This document shows positions 16,280 to 26,445 of a DNA stretch of 64,000 nucleotides, one piece after another. The stretch's first letter is position 1. Every line of letters starts with the position of its first letter. The stretch is taken from positions 116,601 through 180,600 of the forward strand of contig NZ_JAQFVG010000075.1 in NCBI RefSeq assembly GCF_029439455.1, given 5' to 3'. Position numbers and translations under genes: made by a program. The notes beneath the pieces were generated by a model, which was not told where the DNA came from, did no database searches, and was given only the letters and a program-made list of their open reading frames with translations. The DNA is from Caballeronia sp. BR00000012568055 (lineage in GTDB: Bacteria > Pseudomonadota > Gammaproteobacteria > Burkholderiales > Burkholderiaceae).

Positions 16280-18712
16280 CTACCCCCGCAACCGCGCGCC
16301 GTGTACTCGAGCCAGGCGATCCACCAGCGTTTTGATGGCCGTGTCGACCGTTTCGTCCTGAAGCGTGCCGCCAGTATCTTGCAACGTTACACGGAAGGCA
16401 AGACTTTTCTCATGCGCTCCCAATCCACCGGAAGTATTTGATTTTGGACGAAATTCATCGAAAAGCGCAACCCTTGTGACGTGCTTGCAGGCGGGTTCGG
16501 AACGCGCGTTTTCCAGCTCGTCGAGGAGCGCCTGAACCGCCACGTTTTGATCCACGACAAGCGCGATATCACGACGAACCGGCGGGAATTTCGATACTTC
16601 CGAAGGCGTCGGCAACGCGCGATCCATCAGCGCGTCCGCTTCGATTTCGAACAGGATCGGCGCATTCGGCAGGTCGTATTTTTGCAGCCAGCGTGGATGC
16701 AGTTCACCGATCCAGCCGACCGCGCGCCCCGCCACTTCGATACGCGCCGAGCGCCCCGGATGCAGCGCTGCATGCTCGGCCTTCACGAAGCGCGGCACGA
16801 CCGGCGCGAACAGCGCTTCGACGTCGCCCTTCACGTCGAAGAAATCGACGGTGCGCGTGGCCGCGCCCCATTGCTCTTCGAGCGCCGGACCGTAGGCAAG
16901 ACCGCCGATCATCTTCGGCTGCTCGAAGCCTTCGATGCTCAACTCGCCCGCCTTCACCGATGCATCGCGCAGGAACGCGCGCCCTGCTTCGAACACTCGA
17001 ATACGTTCCGCGCGGCGATTCAGGTTGTGACGCAGCACTTCGATCAGGCTGCCGAAAATGGTCGTGCGCATGACCGACAACTGGCTCGCGATCGGGTTCA
17101 GCAGCTTGATCGGGTTGTCGTTGCCCGCGAAGTCTTGCTCCCACGCGGCATCGACAAAACTGAAGTTGACGGTTTCGGCGTAATCACGCGCGGCCACGGC
17201 GTGACGCAGCGCGTGGATCGAGCGCTTGGTTTCGTTGGTCGCACGCATTTCGCTGCGCGCCACCGGCGGACGCGCCGGAATCTTTTCGAAGCCGTAAATG
17301 CGCGCGACTTCCTCGATCAGATCTTCCTCGATCTCGATATCGAAGCGATACGGCGGCGGCGTCACCTTGAAGCTATCGCCATCACGTTCGAACGCGAGGT
17401 TCATGCGCGTGAAAATCTGCGCGATCTCTTCCGCGCCAATCTCCACGCCGATAATGCGATGCGCGCGCGCCACGCGCATGGTCACAGGATGGCGCTCGGG
17501 CACGTTGACGATCTGGTCATCGACCGGACCGGCCTGGCCGCCGCAGATATCCAGAATCAGGCGCGAGATGCGTTCGAGATGCTCGACGGTCGTCGCGTAA
17601 TCGACACCGCGCTCGAAGCGATGCGCCGCGTCCGTCGAGAAGTTGTACTTGCGCGCGCGGCCACGAATCGAGTCCGGCCACCAGAACGCGGCTTCGAGAT
17701 AGATGTTGGTCGTATCGAGCGATACCGCCGTGCTGTCGCCGCCCATGATGCCCGCGAGACTTTCGACATGGCGATCGTCCGCGATCACGCCGACGGTTTC
17801 ATCGAGTTCGACGGTGTTGCCGTTCAGCAGCTTGAGCGATTCGCCCTTCTTGCCCCAGCGCACTTCGACCGCGCCGTGGATTTTGTCCAGATCGAACACG
17901 TGCGACGGACGGCCGAGTTCGAGCATCACGTAATTCGAGATATCGACGAGCGCGGAAATGCTGCGCTGACCCGCGCGTTCGAGACGCTCGACCATCCACT
18001 GCGGCGTCTTCGCGTGCGCGTTCACACCGCGAATCACACGACCGGAGAAACGGCCGCAAAGGTCCGGCGCGAGAATCTTGACCGGCAGCTTTTCATCGAG
18101 CTTCACTTCGACGGCGGGCGTCTCCGGCGACTTCAGCGTAGCGCCGGTGATCGCCGCCGTTTCGCGCGCCACGCCGAACACCGACAAGCAATCCGCCTTG
18201 TTCGGCGTGAGCTTGATTTCGAACACGGTGTCGTCGAGGTTCAATGCTTCGCGGATGTCCTGACCGACCTTCGCATCCGCCGACAATATCAGCAAGCCGC
18301 TGTGATCTTCCGACAGCTTCAGTTCGCGTGCCGAGCACAACATGCCCTGGCTATCGACACCGCGCAGCTTGGTCGGCTTGATGGCGAACGGCTCGCCGCC
18401 CGCTTCGACCGGCGGCAGCACCGCGCCGATCAACGCGACCGGCACCTTGATGCCCGGCGCCACATTCGGCGCGCCGCACACGATATTCAATTGCTCGCCC
18501 GTGCCGGCATCGACCTGACAGACGTTGAGCTTGTCCGCATTCGGATGCTTGGCCACTTCGAGCACTTGGCCCACGACGATCTTCGTGGTCGGCGGCGCGA
18601 CCGGACGCAGGTCTTCGACTTCGAGACCGGCCATGGTCAGAGCATGCGCGAGTTCGTCCGTGGAGAGCTTGGGATCGACGAAACTTCGGAGCCAGGATTC
18701 GGGGAATTGCAT
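16280..18712 (-). CDS. pheT: Phenylalanyl-tRNA synthetase beta subunit
   Basis: 810 residues, the normal length. The N-terminal tRNA-binding (EMAP-like) domain at 40-155 includes [11 protein letters not shown]. The B3/B4 editing region and B5 domain follow, then the inactive catalytic-like core, and the C-terminal FDX-ACB anticodon-binding domain with [14 protein letters not shown]. With PheS it forms the alpha2-beta2 enzyme charging tRNA-Phe and hydrolysing mischarged Tyr-tRNA-Phe. ATG at 18712 follows pheS by 71 bases. Confidence 0.98.
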   Translation of the reverse strand: MQFPESWLRSFVDPKLSTDELAHALTMAGLEVEDLRPVAPPTTKIVVGQVLEVAKHPNADKLNVCQVDAGTGEQLNIVCGAPNVAPGIKVPVALIGAVLPPVEAGGEPFAIKPTKLRGVDSQGMLCSARELKLSEDHSGLLILSADAKVGQDIREALNLDDTVFEIKLTPNKADCLSVFGVARETAAITGATLKSPETPAVEVKLDEKLPVKILAPDLCGRFSGRVIRGVNAHAKTPQWMVERLERAGQRSISALVDISNYVMLELGRPSHVFDLDKIHGAVEVRWGKKGESLKLLNGNTVELDETVGVIADDRHVESLAGIMGGDSTAVSLDTTNIYLEAAFWWPDSIRGRARKYNFSTDAAHRFERGVDYATTVEHLERISRLILDICGGQAGPVDDQIVNVPERHPVTMRVARAHRIIGVEIGAEEIAQIFTRMNLAFERDGDSFKVTPPPYRFDIEIEEDLIEEVARIYGFEKIPARPPVARSEMRATNETKRSIHALRHAVAARDYAETVNFSFVDAAWEQDFAGNDNPIKLLNPIASQLSVMRTTIFGSLIEVLRHNLNRRAERIRVFEAGRAFLRDASVKAGELSIEGFEQPKMIGGLAYGPALEEQWGAATRTVDFFDVKGDVEALFAPVVPRFVKAEHAALHPGRSARIEVAGRAVGWIGELHPRWLQKYDLPNAPILFEIEADALMDRALPTPSEVSKFPPVRRDIALVVDQNVAVQALLDELENARSEPACKHVTRVALFDEFRPKSNTSGGLGAHEKSLAFRVTLQDTGGTLQDETVDTAIKTLVDRLARVHGARLRG

Positions 18713-18783
18713 GTGTGTCTTCGTCTTCGTTCGAAATGTTTGGAGTCTCGTTCAGCCGTTTTCGAAGGCCGAACACGCGGCCT

Positions 18784-19797
18784 TCAGGCGAATTGACGCA
18801 GGAATCGCAGATCGTTCTCGAAGAACAGACGCAGATCCTGCACGCTGTAGCGCAGCATGGTCAGACGCTCGAGCCCACTGCCGAACGCGAAGCCGATATA
18901 GCGCTCCGGGTCCAGACCCATGTTGCGGATCACGGTCGGATGCACCTGACCCGAGCCAGAAATCTCCAGCCATTTGCCCGCGTTCTTGCCATGCTCGAAC
19001 ATCATGTCGATCTCGGCGGACGGCTCTGTGAACGGAAAATACGACGGACGGAAGCGCACGAGAATGTCGTCGCGCTCGAAAAACTTTTTGAGGAAATCGG
19101 TGTAGACGCCTTTCAGATCGGCAAAGCTGATGTTCTCTTCGATCCACAGCCCTTCGACCTGATTGAACATCGGCGAATGCGTAGCGTCGCTGTCCACGCG
19201 ATACGTCCGGCCCGGCACGATCACCTTGATCGGCGGTTTGTTCATGCGCGCGTAGCGCACCTGCATCGGGCTGGTGTGCGTGCGCAAAAGCAGCGGACGG
19301 CCGTCGGTGTCTTTGGCATCGACGTAAAACGTGTCCTGCATCGAACGCGCCGGATGATTTTCAGGACTGTTGAGCGCGCTGAAGTTGTACCAGTCGGTTT
19401 CGATCTCGGGACCATCGGCCACGTCGAAGCCGATCGTGCCGAAGATCTTCTCGACGCGCTCCCACGTCTGCATCACCGGATGCAGCGTGCCCTTGCCCGT
19501 GCCGCGACCCGGCAGCGTCACGTCGATGGCTTCCGCCGCGAGACGCTGGTTCAGCAGTTCATCGGCGAGCGCCTGACGACGCGCGTTCAGCGCCGCTTCG
19601 ACCTGTTGCTTCGCCTGATTGATGCGCGCGCCTTCGGTCTTCTTCGTTTCCGGATCGAGTTTGCCCAAGCCTTTGAGCAACTCGGTCAGCGCGCCGGATT
19701 TGCCGAGAAAGCGCGCTTTCTCGTTCTCCAGCGTGTTGACATCAGTGGCGTTTGCAAAGGCGCTTTTCGCGTCGGCGACAATCTGGTCCAGATCCAT
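18784..19797 (-). CDS. pheS: Phenylalanyl-tRNA synthetase alpha subunit
   Basis: 337 residues with an N-terminal coiled coil (about 1-90) and class II catalytic core. Motif 2 lies near R-T-H-T-S-P-M-Q and [14 protein letters not shown], and motif 3 near [11 protein letters not shown]. The start M-D-L-D-Q at 19797 matches other Burkholderia PheS; an ATG three codons upstream (19806) is possible. Between rplT and this gene is a strong terminator hairpin. I looked for a Phe-rich leader peptide of the E. coli pheM type and found none. Confidence 0.97.
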   Translation of the reverse strand: MDLDQIVADAKSAFANATDVNTLENEKARFLGKSGALTELLKGLGKLDPETKKTEGARINQAKQQVEAALNARRQALADELLNQRLAAEAIDVTLPGRGTGKGTLHPVMQTWERVEKIFGTIGFDVADGPEIETDWYNFSALNSPENHPARSMQDTFYVDAKDTDGRPLLLRTHTSPMQVRYARMNKPPIKVIVPGRTYRVDSDATHSPMFNQVEGLWIEENISFADLKGVYTDFLKKFFERDDILVRFRPSYFPFTEPSAEIDMMFEHGKNAGKWLEISGSGQVHPTVIRNMGLDPERYIGFAFGSGLERLTMLRYSVQDLRLFFENDLRFLRQFA

Positions 19798-19892
19798 TGA
19801 TCCCATCTTTTCGAAGTTCTGACTGAGGTTCGGTTTTGGGCGTGTCCTGTCACGTTGCGACACAAGCCACACACAAAACCGTCCGACCAACA

Positions 19893-19921
19893 AAAACGGG
19901 GCTCGGTGAGAGCCCCGTTTT
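19893..19921 (-). terminator. Terminator between rplT and pheS
   Basis: 11-bp perfect stem AAAACGGGGCT / AGCCCCGTTTT with a 7-nt loop, followed on the minus strand by TTTTTG. It would separate the ribosomal-protein transcript from pheST, or attenuate it. Confidence 0.85.
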
Positions 19922-19987
19922 CTGCCTTTTCGCCGCCTTCAACTACCCGGCGACGAAGCGGCGAACCACGCAGTACTAATTTCGCAA

Positions 19988-20347
19988 TTAGGCTGCAACG
20001 GCGGCTTTCACTTGCTTCACGATCGCAGCAAAAGCAGCCTTGTCGAACACAGCCATGTCAGCCAGCACCTTACGGTCGAGTTCGATCGAAGCCTTCTTCA
20101 GGCCGTTGATGAACACGCTGTAGGTCATGTCGTGCTGACGCACCGCTGCATTGATACGCGTGATCCACAGTGCGCGGAACACACGCTTCTTGTTGCGGCG
20201 ATCGCGATAGGCGTATTGGCCTGCGCGCATGACCGCCTGCTTGGCGATGCGATAGACGTTATTACGACGGCCGCGGTAACCCTTGGCCAGACGAATGATC
20301 TTCTTGTGACGGGCCCGTGCGGTAACCCCACGTTTTACTCGAGGCAT
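19988..20347 (-). CDS. rplT: 50S ribosomal protein L20
   Basis: 119 residues, full length. Opens [16 protein letters not shown], with the long basic helix [11 protein letters not shown] and the globular C-terminal half starting [12 protein letters not shown]. It is an early assembly protein of the large subunit and, in E. coli, the translational repressor of rpmI-rplT. It follows rpmI by 26 bases. Confidence 0.98.
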   Translation of the reverse strand: MPRVKRGVTARARHKKIIRLAKGYRGRRNNVYRIAKQAVMRAGQYAYRDRRNKKRVFRALWITRINAAVRQHDMTYSVFINGLKKASIELDRKVLADMAVFDKAAFAAIVKQVKAAVAA

Positions 20348-20373
20348 ATTGCGCTCCTAAAGTTAAGTTGAGG

Positions 20374-20571
20374 TTAAGCGAACGGCAGCATTGCGCGGAC
20401 GGAGTTCAGATCGGAATCATGAACGGCCGTTGCGCCACGCAGATGGCGTTTGTTCTTCGTGGTTTTCTTGGTAAGAATGTGGCGCTTGAACGCTTGACCG
20501 CGCTTGACGGTACCGCCCGGACGCACCACGAAGCGCTTCGCAGCGCTCTTCTTGGTCTTCATCTTCGGCAT
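20374..20571 (-). CDS. rpmI: 50S ribosomal protein L35
   Basis: 65 residues, the usual length, starting [14 protein letters not shown] and rich in Lys/Arg, with [14 protein letters not shown] in the middle. It is a large-subunit protein. It lies between infC (231 bases upstream) and rplT (26 bases downstream) in the conserved infC-rpmI-rplT order. The long infC-rpmI spacer is discussed as a possible regulatory leader. Confidence 0.98.
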
Positions 20572-20802
20572 GACAACTCCAATTTATTAGATGGTCATGG
20601 GTGTGCGGTTGATCCCTGTCTTTCGACACAGACCGCTTTCCGCCCTTCGAAACCCACGCTCCACTTGTGTGCAAACGGCTCGGTGAAGAACCGCTGCTTT
20701 TCGTGAGCCGCGTCACCGAAATGACGCCGCTCCGAACCTGCCGGCAATGCCGCACCTTCCACCAATTCGATGGCGCGCGATCCACTGCCAAAATTACTGC
20801 GG
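20572..20802 (-). other. infC-rpmI spacer (231 bp)
   Basis: No open frame with a ribosome site. In E. coli the shorter equivalent spacer forms part of the L20-responsive translational operator of rpmI-rplT. Here the spacer is long enough for such a structure, and stems such as CGG-TTCTTCACCGA-GCCG are visible, but I cannot show that the L20-binding pseudoknot is conserved. Confidence 0.35.
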
Positions 20803-21330
20803 TTACTTGGCCTTCTTCTTCGGCGCAAGCACCATGATCATCTGACGCCCTTCCATCTTCGGCATCTGCTCGACCTGACCGAATTCATCGAGATCGGTCT
20901 TCAGGCGTTCGAGCATGCGCATGCCGATTTCCTGGTGCGCCATTTCGCGGCCCCGGAAACGCAACGTGATTTTCGTCTTGTCGCCGTCTTCGAGGAAGCG
21001 CGTGAGGTTACGAAGCTTGACGTTGTAGTCACCGTCGTCCGTGCCGGGGCGGAATTTGACTTCCTTCACCTGCACGATCTTCTGCTTCAGTTTTGCCTCG
21101 TGCTGCTTCTTCGCTTCCGAGTACTTGAACTTGCCGTAATCCATCAACCGGCAAACAGGCGGAGACGCCTGCGGCGCGATTTCGACGAGATCCACGTCGA
21201 GCTGTTCCGACTGACGGAACGCTTCGGCCAGCTTCACGATTCCGAGCGGCTCGTTGTCCACTCCGACCAAGCGCACCTCGGGTGCGGTAATTTCACCGTT
21301 GATGCGATGTGACGACTTATCAGTAGCGAT
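20803..21330 (-). CDS. infC: Translation initiation factor IF-3, AUC start codon
   Basis: 175 residues when read from the AUC codon at 21330-21328, giving [13 protein letters not shown] after the initiator, the standard N-terminus of betaproteobacterial IF3. An AGAGG ribosome site sits 9 bases before the AUC. No ATG, GTG or TTG exists upstream in frame near it. The first conventional start (GTG inside E-V-R-L-V-G-V-D) would delete the conserved N-terminus. Domains: N-terminal 1-80, lysine-rich linker, C-terminal 90-175 with E-M-A-H-Q-E-I-G. In E. coli a rare AUU start makes infC subject to IF3 autorepression; the AUC probably does the same here. It lies 47 bases after thrS. Confidence 0.95.
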   Translation of the reverse strand: MATDKSSHRINGEITAPEVRLVGVDNEPLGIVKLAEAFRQSEQLDVDLVEIAPQASPPVCRLMDYGKFKYSEAKKQHEAKLKQKIVQVKEVKFRPGTDDGDYNVKLRNLTRFLEDGDKTKITLRFRGREMAHQEIGMRMLERLKTDLDEFGQVEQMPKMEGRQMIMVLAPKKKAK

Positions 21331-21377
21331 GTTACGGTTCCTCTAAAAATTAAAAAACAAGCCGCGCTGCGAGTGAC

Positions 21378-23285
21378 TTACTTGAACGCCCGCACTTCCT
21401 GCTGCAGACGTTCGAGGAATGCGTCGACCGGCATCACGCCCAGATCGACACCGCCACGAGCACGCACGGCTACGGTTTGCGCCTCACGCTCTTTGTCGCC
21501 GACGACCAGCAAATACGGGACCTTTTGCAGCGTGTGCTCCCGTATTTTATAGCTAATCTTCTCATTGCGCAAATCGCACTCCACTCTAAGCCCTTGTTTT
21601 TGCAACGATTGGGCCAAAGAAGACGCGTATTCTGCCTGACTTTCAGCAATATTCAGCACGATGGCTTGCGTCGGCGCGAGCCACGGCGGCATCGCACCGG
21701 CGTGGTGCTCGATCAGAATGCCGAGGAAACGCTCCATCGAACCGACGATCGCGCGGTGAAGCATGACAGGACGGCGGCGGCTGTTGTCTTCCGCGACGAA
21801 TTCCGCGCCCAGACGCTCCGGCAGCACCATATCGAGCTGGAGCGTGCCGCACTGCCACGAACGACCGAGCGCGTCCTTGATGTGGTACTCGATCTTCGGA
21901 CCGTAGAACGCGCCTTCGCCAGCAAGTTCTTCCCACTTCAGCCCGCACGCGGTCAGCGCGTCACGCAGACCCTGCTCCGCGCGATCCCAGGTTTCATCGG
22001 TGCCCGCGCGTTGTTCCGGACGCAGCGACAGCTTGATGTCGATGTGATCGAAGCCGAAATCCTTGTACACGCTCATCGCCAGCGTATTGAAGGCAATGGA
22101 TTCCGCGATGAACTGGTCTTCGGTACAGAAAATATGCGCGTCGTCCTGAACGAAACCGCGCACGCGCATCAGACCGTGCAGCGCGCCCGACGGTTCGTTA
22201 CGGTGGCACGCACCGAATTCCGCGTAACGCAGCGGCAGATCGCGATAGGAACGCAGTCCGTGATTGAACACCTGCACGTGACCCGGGCAGTTCATCGGCT
22301 TGATGGCGTAGTCGCGCTTCTCCGACTCGGTCGTGAACATATTTTCACGATAGTTCTGCCAGTGACCCGACGCCTCCCACAGCGAACGGTCCATGACTTG
22401 CGGCGTCTTGATTTCGAGGTAACCGGCCTCGTTCACGCGACGGCGCATGTACTGCTCGACCTGCTGCCACAGCGACCAGCCCTTCGGATGCCAGAACACC
22501 ATGCCCGGCGCTTCGTCCTGCAAATGAAACAGGTCGAGTTGCTTGCCGAGCTTGCGGTGATCGCGCTTCTCGGCTTCTTCAAGCATGTGCAGGTACTGGT
22601 CCTGATCTTCCTTCTTGGTCCAGGCGGTGCCGTAGATACGCTGAAGCTGCTCGTTCTTCGAGTCGCCGCGCCAGTACGCGCCCGCGACCTTCATGAGCTT
22701 GAAGACCTTCAGCTTGCCGGTGGACGGCACATGCGGCCCACGGCACAAGTCGATGAAATTGCCGTGCGAGTACAGGCGAATCTCGTCGCTTTCGGGAATC
22801 GACGAAATGATCTCGGCCTTGTACGCCTCGCCGATACTCTTGAAGTACTCGACGGCCTCATCGCGCGAGACGACACGACGCGACACCGGCTCGTTCTTCT
22901 GCACGAGTTCCTGCATGCGCTTCTCGATCTTTTCGAGATCTTCGGGCGTGAAAGGACGGCTATACGAGAAGTCGTAGTAGAAGCCGTTATCGATCACCGG
23001 TCCGATGGTCACCTGCGCCTCAGGGAACAAGTCCTTCACCGCGTAGGCCAGCAAGTGCGCGGTCGAGTGGCGCACGACATCCACGCCTTCCGGGTCTTTG
23101 TCGGTGACGATGGCGAGTGACGCGTCCTTGTCAATGACGAACGAGGTATCGACGAGTTCGCCGTTCAGCTTGCCGGCGAGCGCCGCCTTGGCGAGGCCCG
23201 TGCCGATCGAAGCCGCAACTTCCGCGACAGTGACGGGGTGGTCGTATTGACGGACCGATCCATCAGGCAAACGTATCGAAACCAT
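21378..23285 (-). CDS. thrS: Threonyl-tRNA synthetase
   Basis: 635 residues, full length. Domains in order: TGS (1-60, starts [11 protein letters not shown]), the editing/SAD domain with H-S-T-A-H-L-L-A near residue 73, the class II catalytic core with zinc-site motif M-N-C-P-G-H-V and [11 protein letters not shown], motif 3 G-S-M-E-R-F-L-G, and the anticodon-binding domain after about 535. It charges tRNA-Thr and edits Ser-tRNA-Thr. It is the first gene of the minus-strand operon thrS-infC-rpmI-rplT. Its promoter should lie within the 300 bases separating it from tRNA-Val. Confidence 0.98.
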   Translation of the reverse strand: MVSIRLPDGSVRQYDHPVTVAEVAASIGTGLAKAALAGKLNGELVDTSFVIDKDASLAIVTDKDPEGVDVVRHSTAHLLAYAVKDLFPEAQVTIGPVIDNGFYYDFSYSRPFTPEDLEKIEKRMQELVQKNEPVSRRVVSRDEAVEYFKSIGEAYKAEIISSIPESDEIRLYSHGNFIDLCRGPHVPSTGKLKVFKLMKVAGAYWRGDSKNEQLQRIYGTAWTKKEDQDQYLHMLEEAEKRDHRKLGKQLDLFHLQDEAPGMVFWHPKGWSLWQQVEQYMRRRVNEAGYLEIKTPQVMDRSLWEASGHWQNYRENMFTTESEKRDYAIKPMNCPGHVQVFNHGLRSYRDLPLRYAEFGACHRNEPSGALHGLMRVRGFVQDDAHIFCTEDQFIAESIAFNTLAMSVYKDFGFDHIDIKLSLRPEQRAGTDETWDRAEQGLRDALTACGLKWEELAGEGAFYGPKIEYHIKDALGRSWQCGTLQLDMVLPERLGAEFVAEDNSRRRPVMLHRAIVGSMERFLGILIEHHAGAMPPWLAPTQAIVLNIAESQAEYASSLAQSLQKQGLRVECDLRNEKISYKIREHTLQKVPYLLVVGDKEREAQTVAVRARGGVDLGVMPVDAFLERLQQEVRAFK

Positions 23286-23585
23286 ATCGCTCTCCAGGAC
23301 GCCGGCGCACGCCGGACGAATTCATTTAAGCAATGCCACACGGTATTCGCCATGAAAACCGAGGGCCAAAAAAAATGCGGCCCCGCTATTCGAGGGGCCG
23401 CATTCACTTTTCACACATACCGCGAATCAAATTGGCAGAAGGCGAATTAGGTCCTCGACTAGCGTCGCTCCGAAGTTGTTTCGGTCAACGTTCGACGTGC
23501 CATTTTCGTATCGCCTTTTGCGCCAGCGCTGCTGCGCGATTTCGCGGATTGAAGCTGCGGCGGATGCCGAAACTTCGCTTTTCGT
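23286..23585. other. 300-bp region between tRNA-Val and thrS
   Basis: Contains the tRNA-Val terminator (23368-23404). The remaining 180 bases up to the tRNA hold no gene and no clear promoter motif that I can defend. The thrS promoter must be in the stretch 23286-23367 unless it is read through from the tRNA. Confidence 0.55.
23368..23404 (-). terminator. Intrinsic terminator upstream of thrS
   Basis: 11-bp perfect stem AATGCGGCCCC / GGGGCCGCATT with a 9-nt loop, followed on the minus strand by a run of eight T. It ends transcripts coming from the tRNA-Val promoter. Confidence 0.85.
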
Positions 23586-23662
23586 TGGTAGGCTCGATTG
23601 GACTCGAACCAACGACCCCCACCATGTCAAGGTGGTGCTCTAACCAGCTGAGCTACGAGCCT
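23586..23662 (-). tRNA. tRNA-Val (anticodon GAC)
   Basis: 77 nt on the minus strand including encoded CCA. The acceptor AGGCTCG pairs with CGAGCCT. The D-arm is GCTC-AGCTGGTTA-GAGC. The anticodon stem CCACC/GGTGG encloses TTGACAT with anticodon GAC. The T-loop is TTCGAGT. It closely resembles E. coli tRNA-Val(GAC). A near-consensus sigma-70 promoter lies directly upstream. There is no integrase nearby. Confidence 0.97.
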
Positions 23663-23674
23663 GAAAGAAGTGAG

Positions 23675-23703
23675 ATTATATGGAGTGTTTCGAATCTTGG
23701 CAA
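23675..23703 (-). promoter_or_regulatory. Sigma-70 promoter of tRNA-Val
   Basis: On the minus strand: -35 TTGCCA, 17-base spacer, consensus -10 TATAAT, ending 12 bases before the tRNA 5' end. Confidence 0.85.
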
Positions 23704-23773
23704 GGGTTCGCCGATCAAAAATGCAGAAGATTTCGCAGTTTCACAAAATTCACGCACGCAAGGAAGCACGCAG

Positions 23774-25996
23774 CTAAGCACGACGCGATGCGCGAATCAC
23801 CCCGCCCACTTCGCCCAACAACGTACACGCGCGCTGAATTTGCTCGGCATTCGACACTTCCACCGTGAACTGCATATAGGCGATATTGCGCCGGCTCTGA
23901 CTTTTCACGCCGATCACATTGATCTTCTCGCGCGCGAACACTTCCGAGATATCGCGCAACAAGCCCTGCCGATCCGCCGACTCCACCGACAGATCCACCG
24001 GATACACCGACGAGCCGCGCCCGTTCATCACCTCGGCGGACCACGTCGTATGGAGCACGCGCTCCGGCGATCGCTGCGCCATGCGCTGAAACGTCGTGCA
24101 ATCGCGCCGATGGATCGACATGCCCTTGCCGCGCGTGACAAAACCGGCGATGGCGTCGGGCGGTGCGGGACGGCAGCATCGCGCGAGTTGGGTCAGCAGC
24201 GCATCGACACCGACGACCAGCACGCCCGTCGATGCCCCATGCGCCACGCTCTGCCCGCTACTGCGCTTCTCGAACTGCTCGGGAGCTTCGGGCTCCGGCT
24301 CGGGCGGCGGGGTATCGGAGAGGGCGTGCTCGATATTGCGCACGCTGAACTCTTCCTTGGCGACGGACGAATACAAATCTTCCGTTGCCTTGAAGCCGAG
24401 TTTGGCCGCGAGCTGATCCAGATTGACCGATGTCTTGCCTTCCCGCTGCAAGGTCTTTTCGACGATCGCGCGTCCTTCCGCGATGTTCTCCGCCGCATCG
24501 GCCGAATGGAACCACGCACGCACCTTCTGCCGCGCGCGCCCGCTTTGCAGATAGCCGAGCTGCGGATTGAGCCAGTCACGCGACGGCCCGCCCTCTTTCA
24601 CCGCGACGATTTCCACCGTCTGCCCGTTCTGCAGCGGCGTGTTGAGCGGCACCATCGCACCATCGACGCGCGCGCCGCGGCACCGATGCCCCAGTTCGCT
24701 ATGCAGGTGATACGCGAAATCGACCGGCGTCGCGCCGTGCGGCAACGCGATCACGCGCGCCTGCGGCGTCAGCACGTAGATGTGGTCGTCATCGAGCGTG
24801 GCATCGCGCAGATGTTGCCAGCCGGGCTGCTCGCCTTCGACATCGTCCTTCCACGCGAGCAACTGACGCAGCCAGGCGATCTTCTCGTCGTACTTCTCGC
24901 TCGCGGTCACCGCGCCCGCGTAACCGCGCGCGCCCGCTTCCTTGTAGCGCCAGTGCGCAGCCACGCCATATTCGGCGAACTGATGCATCTCGTGCGTACG
25001 AATCTGCACTTCGAACGCGCGCCCGTCGTCACCGACGACCACCGTATGCAGCGATTTATAGCCGTTCGGCTTGGGCCGCGAGATGTAGTCATCGAACTCG
25101 CGCGGCACCGGCTGCCAGAGATTGTGGACGATGCCCAGCACCGTATAACAATCCTTGATATCGCCGACGATCACGCGAAACGCGCGCACATCGTTCAGTT
25201 CGGAGAAGTCGAGATGCTTGCCGCGCATCTTCTTCCAGATGCTGTAGATATGCTTGGGCCGGCCGCTGACTTCGGCCTTGATCTGCGCGGTATCGAGTTC
25301 CTTTTGCAGCCGCGCGATGGCCGACGTCACATACGATTCACGCTCGACGCGCTTCTCGTCCAGCAACTTGGCGATGCGCTTGTACGTGACCGCATCCTCG
25401 AAGCGGAACGACAAGTCTTCGAGTTCCCACTTCAGTTGCCAGATGCCGAGCCGGTTGGCGAGCGGCGCGTAGATTTCGAGCGTTTCGCGCGGCACGTCCG
25501 GTGATGGCTCGGTCTTCGTCGCGGCGTGATAGCGCAGCGTCTGCAAACGCGACGCCAACCGAATCAGCACCACGCGAATATCCTGCGCAAACGCCAGCAG
25601 CATCTTGCGCAGCGCTTCGACCTGCGCGCGACGCGCGGCCTGTGCATCGCGCGAGTTGTCGGGCAAGTCCGCCATCGTGGCGCGCGAGCTGAGCGAGCCT
25701 AAACGCAACAGCTTGCGTACATCGGCGACGAGCTTCTGCACTTCCGGGCCAAAGCGCTCGGAAATGACCTTGTCCGGATCGTCCAGATGCGGCGCGAGCA
25801 CGAACAAGGCCGCAGCGACGACCGCGTACGGATCGATATCGAGCGTCTGCATGATGCGCGCGGTGCCGGTCGCGTGGTCCGCGAGCAGTTCGCCCGTGGA
25901 CACGCGCACGTCCTTGGCGTGCTCGCGCACGAACGCGAGCGCGTCGTCGATGGACGGCTCCGGATGCGATTCGTTGAGGTCGTCGGACTCGGTCAT
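23774..25996 (-). CDS. relA: GTP pyrophosphokinase RelA (ppGpp synthetase)
   Basis: 740 residues of the long RSH family. The HD hydrolase domain is degenerate: where SpoT has the H-D metal-binding pair, this protein has F-V-L-A-P-H-L-D-D (65-73). The synthetase domain is intact, with G-R-P-K-H-I-Y-S-I near 245 and the RelA-type acidic motif E-F-D-D (300-303) followed by N-G-Y-K-S-L-H-T. TGS (about 400-460), a zinc-finger/CC region with C-C-R-P-x-P-x-D, and a C-terminal ACT domain follow. These features mark the ribosome-dependent monofunctional synthetase rather than bifunctional SpoT. Nearest neighbours are tRNA-Val downstream and a RidA-family gene 36 bases upstream on the same strand. Confidence 0.95.
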   Translation of the reverse strand: MTESDDLNESHPEPSIDDALAFVREHAKDVRVSTGELLADHATGTARIMQTLDIDPYAVVAAALFVLAPHLDDPDKVISERFGPEVQKLVADVRKLLRLGSLSSRATMADLPDNSRDAQAARRAQVEALRKMLLAFAQDIRVVLIRLASRLQTLRYHAATKTEPSPDVPRETLEIYAPLANRLGIWQLKWELEDLSFRFEDAVTYKRIAKLLDEKRVERESYVTSAIARLQKELDTAQIKAEVSGRPKHIYSIWKKMRGKHLDFSELNDVRAFRVIVGDIKDCYTVLGIVHNLWQPVPREFDDYISRPKPNGYKSLHTVVVGDDGRAFEVQIRTHEMHQFAEYGVAAHWRYKEAGARGYAGAVTASEKYDEKIAWLRQLLAWKDDVEGEQPGWQHLRDATLDDDHIYVLTPQARVIALPHGATPVDFAYHLHSELGHRCRGARVDGAMVPLNTPLQNGQTVEIVAVKEGGPSRDWLNPQLGYLQSGRARQKVRAWFHSADAAENIAEGRAIVEKTLQREGKTSVNLDQLAAKLGFKATEDLYSSVAKEEFSVRNIEHALSDTPPPEPEPEAPEQFEKRSSGQSVAHGASTGVLVVGVDALLTQLARCCRPAPPDAIAGFVTRGKGMSIHRRDCTTFQRMAQRSPERVLHTTWSAEVMNGRGSSVYPVDLSVESADRQGLLRDISEVFAREKINVIGVKSQSRRNIAYMQFTVEVSNAEQIQRACTLLGEVGGVIRASRRA

Positions 25997-26032
25997 GCGG
26001 GTCTTGCCACTGGTGTTGCCACTACAGGATCA

Positions 26033-26386
26033 TTAATCGCGCTGCGCAGCCACGACGCAGATTTCGACCAGGCACGCCGGGTTCGCCAGCTTCGACTCGA
26101 CGGTCGCGCGCGGCGGCGTGTTGCCCTGTGCAACCCACGCGTCCCACACGGCGTTCATGCCGGCAAAATGCACCATGTCGGAGATATAGATTTGCACCGA
26201 CAGCAAGTGCGCCTTGTCGCTGTTTGCTTCGCCGAGCAGACGATCGATATGGCCGAGCACTTCACGCGTCTGGCCGGTGATGTCCTGATCGGTGTCTTCG
26301 GCGATCTGGCCCGCGAGATAAACGGTGCCGTTGTGAACCGCGATTTCGGAAAGCCGTGCGCCGACGTGATGACGGATGACTGCCAT
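26033..26386 (-). CDS. RidA/YjgF family protein
   Basis: 117 residues, the usual length of the trimeric RidA/YjgF/UK114 family, whose archetype hydrolyses reactive 2-aminoacrylate and other enamine/imine intermediates. Seen: V-Y-L-A-G-Q-I-A in the N-terminal half and T-P-P-R-A-T-V-E-S near residue 90, which holds the Arg that binds the substrate carboxylate in active members. It could belong to a Rid subgroup (Rid4-7) rather than true RidA, so a symbol is withheld. It lies 36 bases upstream of relA; a weak hairpin (26423-26435) separates it from the hydrolase gene upstream. Confidence 0.88.
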   Translation of the reverse strand: MAVIRHHVGARLSEIAVHNGTVYLAGQIAEDTDQDITGQTREVLGHIDRLLGEANSDKAHLLSVQIYISDMVHFAGMNAVWDAWVAQGNTPPRATVESKLANPACLVEICVVAAQRD

Positions 26387-26445
26387 AAATGCCTGACTCC
26401 TGAAATTGAAAATCGGGATAAAAGCGCCGGGCGCTCAGCCCGATA

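Noticed and set aside
16481..18796. 771-codon open frame on the plus strand opposite pheT
   Set aside because: Arg/His-rich composition and exact antisense position to a full-length PheT show that it is a shadow of GC-rich codon bias.
19798..19987. PheM-like attenuation leader before pheS
   Set aside because: A terminator hairpin is present, but no ATG-started peptide with consecutive Phe codons exists in the spacer, so E. coli-type attenuation is not supported.
23333..25504. 723-codon plus-strand frame opposite relA, running across tRNA-Val
   Set aside because: It reads through a tRNA gene and a terminator, and gives low-complexity Arg/His-rich protein; it is antisense to a complete RelA.
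23774..25996. Assignment of the RSH protein as bifunctional SpoT
   Set aside because: The H-D metal pair of the hydrolase domain is absent, and the synthetase carries the RelA-type E-F-D-D motif.
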